DNA from: Lysobacterales bacterium
GTDB lineage: Bacteria; Pseudomonadota; Gammaproteobacteria; Xanthomonadales; Xanthomonadaceae
Length of the DNA: 64,000 nucleotides
NCBI GenBank assembly: GCA_020442465.1
Contig: JAGRJY010000108.1
Span: 248,001-312,000, forward strand
Reading direction: 5' to 3'
Position 1 is the stretch's first letter. Every line of letters begins with the position of its first letter. Positions 18,639 through 26,716 of this stretch are shown here, one piece after another. The translations under genes were made by a program, and so were the position numbers. Below the pieces are notes generated by a model. The model was not told the DNA's origin. It worked only from the letters and a program-made list of their open reading frames with translations, and did not search any database.

Positions 18639-19070
18639 ATGACCCGCCAGACCATCCACAGTGACGCAGCACCCAAGGCAGTGGGTCGCTATCCGCATGC
18701 GCGCCGCGTCGGTGACCTGCTGCTGCTTTCGGGCATCGGTCCACGCTCGGCGCAGGACAACAGCATTCCCGGCAACGTGATCGACGATCAGGGGCGCCTG
18801 GTGCGCTACGACATCGCCGCACAGACGCACTCGGTCTTCGCCAATGTGCGCGCGGTGCTGGAAAGCAGCGGCGCCTGCTGGGAGGATCTCGTCGACGTGA
18901 CCGTCTACCTCACCGACATGGCCGCCGATTTCGCCGCCTACAATGCGATCTGGGCGGAGTACTTCCCCGACGTCGAAACTGCGCCGTGCCGAACCACCCT
19001 CGGCATCACCGCGCTGCCCACGCCGATCGCGATCGAGCTGAAGTGCATCGCCCACTGTCCACCACGTTGA
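18639..19070 (+). CDS. RidA-family 2-aminomuconate deaminase
   Basis: A 143-residue member of the YjgF/RidA family. The conserved core [12 protein letters not shown], the trimer-interface arginine in PCRTTLGI and a C-terminal IELKCIA are present. In 2-nitrobenzoate- and tryptophan-degrading bacteria this homologue hydrolyses 2-aminomuconate to 4-oxalocrotonate and ammonia; that role is inferred from its place between the semialdehyde dehydrogenase and 3-hydroxyanthranilate dioxygenase genes. Ribosome-binding site AGAGGACACGCGCC precedes the ATG. Confidence 0.85.
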   Translation: MTRQTIHSDAAPKAVGRYPHARRVGDLLLLSGIGPRSAQDNSIPGNVIDDQGRLVRYDIAAQTHSVFANVRAVLESSGACWEDLVDVTVYLTDMAADFAAYNAIWAEYFPDVETAPCRTTLGITALPTPIAIELKCIAHCPPR

Positions 19071-19080
19071 GAGAACCGAC

Positions 19081-19599
19081 ATGCTGAACCCGGCGTTCAA
19101 CCTGCAGGGCTGGATCGACGAGCACCGCCATTTGCTCAAGCCTCCGGTCGGCAACAAGTGCATCGTCGCCGGCGACTTCTTCGTCATGATCGTCGGCGGC
19201 CCGAACCAGCGCACCGACTACCACGTGGAGGAAGGCCCGGAATTCTTCTACCAGCTGGAAGGCGAAATGGTGCTACGCGTGCAGGAAGACGGCCAGGCGC
19301 GTGACATCCCCATCCGTGCCGGAGACATGTTCTACCTGCCGCCGAAGGTGCCGCACTCGCCGCAGCGCATGGCCAACTCGGTCGGTCTGGTGATCGAGCG
19401 CAAGCGACTGGAACATGAAGAGGACGGCCTGCAGTGGTATTGCCCATCCTGCAACGCGCTGGTGTATGAGGAGTACTTCCCGCTGCGCGACATCGAGAAG
19501 GATTTTCCGGCGGTGTTCGACCGCTTCTACGGGTCCGAGGCGCACCGAACGTGCAAGCAGTGCGGCACGCTGCACCCGCGTCCGGCCCCGAAACACTGA
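19081..19599 (+). CDS. 3-hydroxyanthranilate 3,4-dioxygenase
   Basis: Opens 3-hydroxyanthranilate to 2-amino-3-carboxymuconate semialdehyde. This cupin has iron ligands H48, E54 and H92, and the C-terminal rubredoxin-like iron site C121/C124 and C158/C161 found in bacterial enzymes. 172 residues, full length. It starts 10 bp after the deaminase gene and is the last of the plus-strand run; it faces the diguanylate cyclase gene 20 bp away. The symbol nbaC/haaO is used in other species. Confidence 0.95.
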   Translation: MLNPAFNLQGWIDEHRHLLKPPVGNKCIVAGDFFVMIVGGPNQRTDYHVEEGPEFFYQLEGEMVLRVQEDGQARDIPIRAGDMFYLPPKVPHSPQRMANSVGLVIERKRLEHEEDGLQWYCPSCNALVYEEYFPLRDIEKDFPAVFDRFYGSEAHRTCKQCGTLHPRPAPKH

Positions 19600-19618
19600 C
19601 CACGCGTCGCGGACCGAC

Positions 19619-20686
19619 TCAGGCCTTGACCACCCGGTTGCGGCCCTTCTTCTTGGCCCGGTAGAGCGCCTGGTCGGCCGCCTTGAGCACGTCCTGGGCG
19701 TGCTTGCGCTGGGCGTTGCGCTCGGCCGTGCCCGCACTGATGGTCACCCGCACGCTCTGCCGGCGCGGCGCTCGCGATGACTTCGAACTCGCCGGCCTCG
19801 GTTTCGCTGCCAACGACTTCGCTGGCACGTCGATCGTGCGCTGCTCGATGATGCTTCGCGCGCCCTCCAGCCCACGCTCCGCACGCGCGGTGTCGGTGCC
19901 CGGATAGACCACGCAGAACTCCTCTCCACCGTAGCGGAACACCTTGCCGTCGGCATGCCGCGCCAGCAGCTGAGCGACCTCGCGCAGCACCAGATCGCCG
20001 GCGTCGTGCCCGTACTGGTCGTTGAACTGCTTGAAATGATCGATGTCGACCATGGCCAGCCGGAACTCTCCGGACAGCCGGTGCAGGGTTTCGTCCAGGG
20101 CGCGGCGATTGGCGATGCCGGTCAGGGGGTCACGAAACGCCATGCGGTAGTTGCCCCAAAGCAAGCCTGCCAGCAAGCAGGCGCCCGCCGCCGACAGCAG
20201 CCACGACGTCGCAGTCGGCCCGCCGCAGGCCAGCGCTGCCAGCACCAGTGCTGCCGCGGCCCCCGCATCGGATGCCTGACCCTGGCGCCAGACGCGCCCG
20301 GCTGCGACGACGGCGGCGATCAACCACCACAACATGGCGACGTTGCGATGGCCGTCGATCGGCAGCGGGCCCGCCGCGGCATCGGCCATCGAGTGAAACA
20401 GGCGCTCCGGCGCGTCAAGGGTCACGCCGACCGCGAGCAGCAGCAGGAAGAGCCAGACCAGATGCCTGCGCGACAGCAGCCGCCCTTCCGGCAGCGCGGC
20501 GGACAGCAGCCCAAGCAGCGGCAGAAAGCGGCAGGCGCCCTCCTCCCAGCGCAGCGAGGTGGCGCCCAGGGCCTGGCCGAGCACGAGCAGCAGGATGCCG
20601 ACTTGCGCGGCACGGTAGCGATGAAAGCCCAGCGCCAGCAGCGTTGCCGCGGAAAGCAGGGCGATGTGCACCATCTCAGGGGTCAT
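19619..20686 (-). CDS. Membrane-anchored diguanylate cyclase (GGDEF)
   Basis: Makes cyclic di-GMP. About seven hydrophobic segments fill residues 5-185, followed by a GGDEF domain starting at RDPLTGIANRRALDE. The active-site loop is GGEEF (RYGGEEFCVVYPG) with preceding DIDHFKQFND. The inhibitory RxxD site is unclear: RHAD lies six residues before GGEEF instead of five. A charged insert rich in Lys, Ser, Pro and Arg (about residues 290-320) interrupts the distal half of the domain, before the VRVTISAGTAE strand. The start ATG at 20686 lacks a strong ribosome-binding site. No EAL domain. Confidence 0.88.
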   Translation of the reverse strand: MTPEMVHIALLSAATLLALGFHRYRAAQVGILLLVLGQALGATSLRWEEGACRFLPLLGLLSAALPEGRLLSRRHLVWLFLLLLAVGVTLDAPERLFHSMADAAAGPLPIDGHRNVAMLWWLIAAVVAAGRVWRQGQASDAGAAAALVLAALACGGPTATSWLLSAAGACLLAGLLWGNYRMAFRDPLTGIANRRALDETLHRLSGEFRLAMVDIDHFKQFNDQYGHDAGDLVLREVAQLLARHADGKVFRYGGEEFCVVYPGTDTARAERGLEGARSIIEQRTIDVPAKSLAAKPRPASSKSSRAPRRQSVRVTISAGTAERNAQRKHAQDVLKAADQALYRAKKKGRNRVVKA

Positions 20687-20849
20687 GCGGAAACAAGCAA
20701 CACCAATCGGAGTTCGGGGCCGCCGCGCATGGTATCCGCTCGGCACTCGGCCATGAATGACGCCCGTCGCACCTGGCGGCGATGCCGACGTACTCGTATC
20801 AAGCCATGCAAGGGCGTGACGCCGTCTTGTGCGGCCCCGTTCGCACGGC

Positions 20850-22844
20850 TCAGTTGGAATCGCTCAGCACGTCCTGCAGGCCCACGGCGGTGAGCACGTC
20901 GCGGTACAGGACGGTGCCCCGAATCGGCGCCAGCAAGGGATCGAAGCTGGCCTGACGCACGAAGTAGTCGCGCTCCCTCAGCGCCCGCCGCAGGGTCGCC
21001 TCGGCCTCGGCGATCTCACCGCGCTGGACATGCGCGGCCGCCACCCAGAACGTGGGCGCATCGGACATGGTCACGAGGCGGCGCATGGCCTCATCGCCCG
21101 CCGCGACCTGCCCCAGCCTCGGCAGCACCATCGCCTCGCCACACAGTCGCAGCGGCTGCTGCTCCGGCAGCTTGCGGAAGATCTCGAGTGCCCGCGCGGG
21201 TTGCTCGTCCAGCAACTCCACCACAGCCAGGTTGAACAACGAGGCGACCCGATTCGGGGTGATCTGCAGGGCGCGCCGCAACGCTTCGCGCGCGCCAGCG
21301 TAGTCGCCGGATGCGGAGCGGAAATAGCCGAGGTTGTTCCAGGCTGACCCGGACTCCGGGTCGAGACGGGTGGCGCGAACACTGAGTTCGATCGCCTCGG
21401 CAAGACGGCCGCGGGTAGCCAGAAGCAGGCCGTAGCGTCGCTCGGCGTCCGCATCCGCCGGGTCGAGATCCAGCGCACGGCGAAAGTCCGCCTCGGCACC
21501 TTCCCAATCCCAGGTCAGCGAGAATCGCAGCGTGGCACGCGCGGCGTAGGCCGCGGCCAGACCTGGATCCAGCTCGATGGCACGATCAGCGGCGCGCAGT
21601 GCGCGGGCCTGCACTTCAAGCTCGTCCCCGACCGCCTCCTTGAACTGCAGGCTGGAGACCAGGGCCGAAACCAGCCCCGCGTGCGGCTCGGCCCATCCCG
21701 GGGCCAACGCGATGGCCTCGTCGAAGGCCTGGACCGATTTCGGCAAATCGGCAGGGTTCGAACGCGCCAGGTACTGTTGACCCAAGGCGAACCAGTGGCG
21801 CGCCTCGGGCCCGACCTCGATAGCAGCTCCTTGCGCAGGCGGCGCCTGCGCCGAGTCAGGCGCCGCGTCGGGCGTCCGGGTGGTCGCCGCGGGTGGTTCC
21901 CCGTGCCGGGCCGACCAACCCATCCAAACGATCGCCGCCAGCAGCACACCCAACAGCGAGAGAACCCAAGGGCGCGACCCTGCGGGCGCGCGCAGTGACA
22001 GGCTTTCCGCCGACGTCGGAACGAGATCGGGGTCCTTGCCTGCAATGAGTGCATCGAGTTGGCGCACCACGACGCCGGCGTTTGCCGGCCGCCACGCGGA
22101 ATCCTTGGCCAGCAAGCCATCGACCAGACCCTGCAGGTGCCGCAGCTCACCCGGCAGCCTGGGCACGTCGCCGTAGAGATGCTGCAGCCCGGTCGCCCAT
22201 CCATCGCGACCACCGAAAGGAAGCCGTCCGGTGAGCAGCTGGTACAGCACCACCCCGAGGCTGTACAGGTCCGCGCGGCCGTCCAGAAGCTCGCCGCGCA
22301 ATTGTTCGGGGCTCATGTATCCCGGCGTGCCAACACTCGTGCCTTCACGCGTCAGTGCGCCCTGCTGCGCCATCGCCGAAGCGATGCCGAAGTCCGACAG
22401 CAGACAGCTGCCATCGCGGCGGCAGAGAATGTTTTCCGGCTTCACGTCGCGATGGATGACACCCTGCTCGTGGGCGAACTGCAGCGCGCTGGCGACGTCG
22501 CGGGCGATACGCAGCGCGCGCTCCGCCGGCACCGGTTCCACCAGCAAGTCGGCAGCGGTGCCGCCGGGCTCGTAGGCCATGGCGATGTACGCCATGCCCT
22601 CATGCTCGCCGACGTCGTGAATCGCCACGATGTTCGGATGATGCAGCTGGGCGGCCAGGCGGGCCTCGCGAAGAAAGCGCTCGCGGTACACCGGGTCGCT
22701 CGCCAGACCCGGCAGCAGGAGCTTGAGCACCACCTGCCTGCGCAGCGAATGCTGTTCCGCAAGCACGACGCGCGCCATGCCCCCTTGCCCCACGGGTCCG
22801 AGCAGGGTGTATCCAGGAATTTCGATCTGGGATTCGGCTGACAT
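20850..22844 (-). CDS. Transmembrane Ser/Thr protein kinase with TPR domain
   Basis: A 664-residue Hanks-type kinase. Catalytic residues counted from the ATG at 22844: GPVGQGGMARVV glycine loop (16-27), K41, HRDVKPEN with D133, and DFG D151; activation loop ends in GTPGYMSPE. One transmembrane helix at 293-311 (VLSLLGVLLAAIVWMGW) separates it from several TPR repeats (about 345-620), so kinase is cytoplasmic and TPRs probably periplasmic. Partners unknown. It is divergent from ACMSD across 90 bp and interrupts the kynurenine cluster. Open frame beyond the start runs antisense to ACMSD and is not coding. Confidence 0.92.
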   Translation of the reverse strand: MSAESQIEIPGYTLLGPVGQGGMARVVLAEQHSLRRQVVLKLLLPGLASDPVYRERFLREARLAAQLHHPNIVAIHDVGEHEGMAYIAMAYEPGGTAADLLVEPVPAERALRIARDVASALQFAHEQGVIHRDVKPENILCRRDGSCLLSDFGIASAMAQQGALTREGTSVGTPGYMSPEQLRGELLDGRADLYSLGVVLYQLLTGRLPFGGRDGWATGLQHLYGDVPRLPGELRHLQGLVDGLLAKDSAWRPANAGVVVRQLDALIAGKDPDLVPTSAESLSLRAPAGSRPWVLSLLGVLLAAIVWMGWSARHGEPPAATTRTPDAAPDSAQAPPAQGAAIEVGPEARHWFALGQQYLARSNPADLPKSVQAFDEAIALAPGWAEPHAGLVSALVSSLQFKEAVGDELEVQARALRAADRAIELDPGLAAAYAARATLRFSLTWDWEGAEADFRRALDLDPADADAERRYGLLLATRGRLAEAIELSVRATRLDPESGSAWNNLGYFRSASGDYAGAREALRRALQITPNRVASLFNLAVVELLDEQPARALEIFRKLPEQQPLRLCGEAMVLPRLGQVAAGDEAMRRLVTMSDAPTFWVAAAHVQRGEIAEAEATLRRALRERDYFVRQASFDPLLAPIRGTVLYRDVLTAVGLQDVLSDSN

Positions 22845-22923
22845 GCGGTGAGGGAACCGTGACGATCGGTGCGAGCTTACCCAAGCACGGCGGGTACGGC
22901 ATCGGTCGCCGGGAACGCCGATG

Positions 22924-22929
22924 TAGAAT
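22924..22929 (+). promoter_or_regulatory. -10 box of a probably leaderless ACMSD transcript
   Basis: TAGAAT ends five bases before the ACMSD start codon, so transcription would begin at or next to the A of ATG. No Shine-Dalgarno sequence is present upstream of that ATG, which fits leaderless initiation. No good -35 was found. Confidence 0.45.
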
Positions 22930-22934
22930 GCGCC

Positions 22935-23948
22935 ATGCTCAAGATCGACACGCACGCCCATCTGCTGCCGCGCGATTGGCCGGACCTGGCGACCAAGTAC
23001 GGCGACAACCGTTTTCCGGTGATCCACCACACCGACGACGGTCGCCATCGCATCTACAAGGACGGCAAGTTCTTCCGCGAGATCTGGCCGAATACCTGGG
23101 AACCGCGGCAGCGCATCGACGACTACGCCAAGTTCGGCGTGCAGGTACAGGTGCTGAGCACGGTGCCGGTGATGTTCAGCTACTGGGCCAAGCCGCACCA
23201 TGCGCTCGAGTTGCACCAGCAGCTCAACGAGCACATGGCCGAGCTGTGCCGCACCTATCCCAGGCACTTCGCCGGCATCGGCACCGTGCCGCTGCAGTCG
23301 CCGCGACTGGCCATCCAGGAGCTCGAACGTTGCATCGACCAGCTCGGCCTGCAGGGCGTGCAGATCGGTTCGCACATCAACGACTGGAACCTCGACGCCC
23401 CCGAGCTGTTCGCGTTCTTCGAAGCGGCCCAGGACCTCGGCGCGGCGATCCTGGTGCATCCCTGGGACATGATGGGACGCGAGAGCATGCCGAAGTACTG
23501 GCTGCCCTGGCTGGTCGGCATGCCCGCCGAACAATCGCGAGCCGCCTGCTGCCTGATTTTCGGCGGCGTGCTGGAGCGTCTGCCGCGCCTGCGCGTCTGT
23601 CTCGCCCACGGCGGCGGCAGTTTTCCCTACACCATCGGTCGCATCGAGCATGGTTTCCGCATGCGACCCGACCTGGTCGCCACCGACAACCCGCGCAACC
23701 CGCGCGAGTACCTGCCACGGCTGTACTTCGACTCCTGGGTCGCCGATCCCAAGGCCCTGCGCTACCTGATCGATACCGTCGGCACCGAGCAGGTGATGAT
23801 GGGAACCGACTACCCGTTCCCACTCGGCGAGCAGCGGCCCGGTGCAGTCATCGATGCACTCGATCTCGACCAGCCGGCGAGGCAGCGACTGTTCCATGGC
23901 ACAGCGCTGGAGTGGCTCGGCCTGCAGACCCAGCGTTTCACTGCCTGA
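22935..23948 (+). CDS. 2-amino-3-carboxymuconate-6-semialdehyde decarboxylase (ACMSD)
   Basis: Zinc amidohydrolase-superfamily decarboxylase that diverts ACMS from quinolinate/NAD synthesis to 2-aminomuconate semialdehyde. H7 and H9 (IDTHAHLLP) are metal ligands; other hallmarks are VLSTVPVMFSYW, GVQIGSHINDWNLD, LVHPWDMMG with a metal-binding histidine, and MGTDYPFPLGE with the catalytic aspartate. 337 residues, as in Pseudomonas NbaD. It leads the ACMSD-kynU-kmo segment, 31 bp before kynU. Confidence 0.96.
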   Translation: MLKIDTHAHLLPRDWPDLATKYGDNRFPVIHHTDDGRHRIYKDGKFFREIWPNTWEPRQRIDDYAKFGVQVQVLSTVPVMFSYWAKPHHALELHQQLNEHMAELCRTYPRHFAGIGTVPLQSPRLAIQELERCIDQLGLQGVQIGSHINDWNLDAPELFAFFEAAQDLGAAILVHPWDMMGRESMPKYWLPWLVGMPAEQSRAACCLIFGGVLERLPRLRVCLAHGGGSFPYTIGRIEHGFRMRPDLVATDNPRNPREYLPRLYFDSWVADPKALRYLIDTVGTEQVMMGTDYPFPLGEQRPGAVIDALDLDQPARQRLFHGTALEWLGLQTQRFTA

Positions 23949-23979
23949 TTCGACTTCAGCTACGCGAAGGAACCGCCAC

Positions 23980-25248
23980 GTGGATCCCCTGTTCGATCGC
24001 GCCCGCGCGCTTGATGCCGCCGACCCGCTGCCCACCCGGCGCGAAGCCTTCCACGTGCCGAAGCACGAGGGTGTCGAGCAGCGCTACTTCTGCGGCAACT
24101 CGCTCGGGCTGATGCCTCGCTCGGTACGCGAGGCCATCGACATCGAGCTCGATGACTGGGCCAACCTCGGCGTAGAGGCCCACTTCGCGGGCCGCAACCC
24201 CTGGATGCCCTACCACGAGCTGCTGCGCGAACCGCTCGCCCGCCTGGTCGGTGCGCAGCCCTCGGAAGTGGTGGCGATGAATTCGCTGACCGCGAACCTG
24301 CACCTGATGATGGTGAGCTTCTATCGACCGACAGCGGCGCGCCCGGCGATTCTCATCGAGGCCGGAGCGTTTCCCTCCGACCGGCATGCCGTCGCCTCGC
24401 AGATCCGCTTTCACGGTTTCAACCCGGACACCGACCTGATCGAAATCGCGCCGGATGCCCCGGGCGGCACGCTATCGATGCAGGCATTCGAACAGGCCTT
24501 TGCGGCGCATGGCGCACGCATCGCGCTGGCGCTGCTTCCGGGCGTGCAGTATCGGACCGGGCAGGCCTTCGATCTGGCAGCACTGACCCGACTCGCCCAC
24601 GCGCAAGGCGCGCGGATCGGCATCGACCTTGCCCATGGTGCGGGCAATCTCGTGCTCAACCTGCACGACGACGGGCCGGATTTCGCCGTCTGGTGTCACT
24701 ACAAGTACTGCAACGCCGGGCCCGGCGCGGTGGCCGGCTGCTTCGTGCACGAGCGTCACGCCCGAACCGACCTGCCACGATTCGCCGGCTGGTGGGGACA
24801 CGACCAGTCCACTCGCTTCCGCATGGGGCCGGAGTTCGTGCCCACGCCGGGGGCCGATGGCTGGCAGCTCAGCAATCCGCCGATCATGGCGCTGGCGCCG
24901 CTGCGGGCATCACTCGCACTGTTCGATCAGGTCGGCATGTCCGCGCTGCGCGCCAAGTCGCTTCGGCTCACCGGCTTCCTGCAGGAATGCATCGAGGACC
25001 GACTGAACGACGTGCTCGAGATCATCACGCCGATCGATCCGACCCAGCGCGGCTGTCAGCTCTCGCTACGGGTGCGCGGCGGCCGCGAACGCGGGCGCGC
25101 CCTGTTCGAGCATCTGGCCGCACAGGGCGTGCTCGGCGACTGGCGCGAACCCGACGTCATCCGCATTTCACCAGCGCCGCTCTACAACACCTTCGAGGAC
25201 ATTGCCGGCTTCGTGTCCAGCACTGCAGCGTGGAGAAAGGCGGCGTGA
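23980..25248 (+). CDS. kynU: Kynureninase
   Basis: PLP enzyme cleaving 3-hydroxykynurenine or kynurenine to 3-hydroxyanthranilate or anthranilate plus alanine. The PLP lysine is K242 (CHYKYCNAGPGA), with FPSDRHA and the phosphate-binding NSLTANLH region upstream. A GTG start at 23980 preceded by AAGGA gives 422 residues, matching bacterial KynU; no ATG is available near the N-terminus. Its stop overlaps the GTG of kmo (GTGA at 25245-25248). Confidence 0.95.
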   Translation: MDPLFDRARALDAADPLPTRREAFHVPKHEGVEQRYFCGNSLGLMPRSVREAIDIELDDWANLGVEAHFAGRNPWMPYHELLREPLARLVGAQPSEVVAMNSLTANLHLMMVSFYRPTAARPAILIEAGAFPSDRHAVASQIRFHGFNPDTDLIEIAPDAPGGTLSMQAFEQAFAAHGARIALALLPGVQYRTGQAFDLAALTRLAHAQGARIGIDLAHGAGNLVLNLHDDGPDFAVWCHYKYCNAGPGAVAGCFVHERHARTDLPRFAGWWGHDQSTRFRMGPEFVPTPGADGWQLSNPPIMALAPLRASLALFDQVGMSALRAKSLRLTGFLQECIEDRLNDVLEIITPIDPTQRGCQLSLRVRGGRERGRALFEHLAAQGVLGDWREPDVIRISPAPLYNTFEDIAGFVSSTAAWRKAA

Positions 25249-26594
25249 GAACCGATCGTCGGCTTACACTGATCGGAGCTGGCCTGGCCGGTTCGCTGCT
25301 CGCCACCCTGCTGTGCCGACGCGGCTACGACGTCGAGGTGTTCGAACGACGGGGCGACCCGCGCATCCGCGGCTACGCCGGCGGGCGCTCGATCAACCTG
25401 GCGCTGGCCGAGCGTGGCCTCAACGCCCTGCGCGCGGCCGAACTCGAACAGGAGGTGCTTGCGCAGTCGATCGTGATGCGCGGGCGCATGGTGCATTTCG
25501 CCGAGGGCGGCACCCAGCTGCAGCCCTACGGACTGAATGAGCGTGAGGTCATCCGCTCGGTACACCGCGCACGATTGAATCTTGCCCTGCTCGATGCCGC
25601 AGAGCGTGCCGGGGCACGCATCCATTTCGAGCAGGGGCTGGACGACGTCGACTGGTCAGACCGTCTCATCGTGCTGCGCGATGCCGATGGCATCGAACGC
25701 CGCCACGCCTTCGATCATCTGATCGGCTGCGACGGCGCCGGATCGCGCTTGCGCGAATCGATGCAGCGGGAAGTCGAGCTGGGCATGCGCGTCGAACCGC
25801 TTGGACACGGCTACAAGGAACTCGAGATTCCGCCGAGTGCCGAAGGCGGATTCCGGATCGAGCCGAACGCCCTGCACATCTGGCCACGCGGCGACTTCAT
25901 GTGCATTGCGTTGCCGAATACCGAACACACGTTCACGGTGACCTTGTTTCTTCGCCACGACGGTGCCGATCCCAGCTTCGCCACGCTTGCCGACACGAAG
26001 TCGGTCGAGGGCTTCTTCGAGCGCTACTTCGCCGACATGCGCGAGCTCGTGCCCGATCTGCTGGCGGACTTCAGCGGCCATCCCACCGGCGAGCTGATCA
26101 CCACGCGGCTCGATCGCTGGCAGCTCGACCGCCGCGCAGTGCTGCTCGGCGATGCGGCGCACCCGATGGTGCCGTTCCACGGCCAGGGCATGAACTGTGC
26201 GTTCGAAGACTGCGTCGCCATGGAACGCGCGCTGTCCGAGTACGGCGACGTCGGCGACGCCTTCGAGGCCTTCTTCACCGAACGTCATGCCAACGCCGAC
26301 GCCATCCAGACCATGGCGGTGGAGAACTACTACGAGATGCGCGATCGCGTCGATGACGCCGACTACCTGCTGCAGCGCGAATTGGAGCGGCTGCTCGCAC
26401 GCCGGCACCCCGGCTGGTTCGTGCCGCGCTACAGCATGGTCAGTTTCACCAGCGTGCCGTACGCCCTGGCTTTCTCGCGCGGCATCATTCAGCGCGAGCT
26501 GCTGATCGAAGCCACGCGCGGATGCTCAGCGATCGAGGACGTCGACCTTGTTGCACTCGACCGGCGCATCGAAGCACGCCTGCCGCGACTCTGA
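25245..26594 (+). CDS. kmo: Kynurenine 3-monooxygenase
   Basis: FAD/NADPH hydroxylase making 3-hydroxykynurenine from kynurenine. The FAD-binding GAGLAGS motif is at residues 11-17, the GDAAHPMVPFHGQGMN motif follows at about residues 303-318 and EDCVAMERAL completes the flavin site; a C-terminal hydrophobic region (SMVSFTSVPYALAF) fits the membrane-associated or helical tail of the family. The GTG start overlaps the kynU stop. 449 residues. Tryptophan dioxygenase and formamidase needed upstream of it are absent from the window. Confidence 0.95.
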   Translation: MRTDRRLTLIGAGLAGSLLATLLCRRGYDVEVFERRGDPRIRGYAGGRSINLALAERGLNALRAAELEQEVLAQSIVMRGRMVHFAEGGTQLQPYGLNEREVIRSVHRARLNLALLDAAERAGARIHFEQGLDDVDWSDRLIVLRDADGIERRHAFDHLIGCDGAGSRLRESMQREVELGMRVEPLGHGYKELEIPPSAEGGFRIEPNALHIWPRGDFMCIALPNTEHTFTVTLFLRHDGADPSFATLADTKSVEGFFERYFADMRELVPDLLADFSGHPTGELITTRLDRWQLDRRAVLLGDAAHPMVPFHGQGMNCAFEDCVAMERALSEYGDVGDAFEAFFTERHANADAIQTMAVENYYEMRDRVDDADYLLQRELERLLARRHPGWFVPRYSMVSFTSVPYALAFSRGIIQRELLIEATRGCSAIEDVDLVALDRRIEARLPRL

Positions 26595-26716
26595 CGCCAA
26601 CGCGCTGCAGCACCCCCCACCCGCGCGCCGATCTGACGCAGCGCACAGCGCAGCGTTCCGATGCGACCGCCGGCCGCCGCAGCTCGCCGACCGTCGCAGG
26701 CCCGGCCTGGTGGAAG

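Noticed and set aside
22845..24035. Extension of the kinase open frame over ACMSD
   Set aside because: The frame continues upstream of the kinase ATG antisense to ACMSD, but the kinase N-terminus and glycine loop start at 22844.
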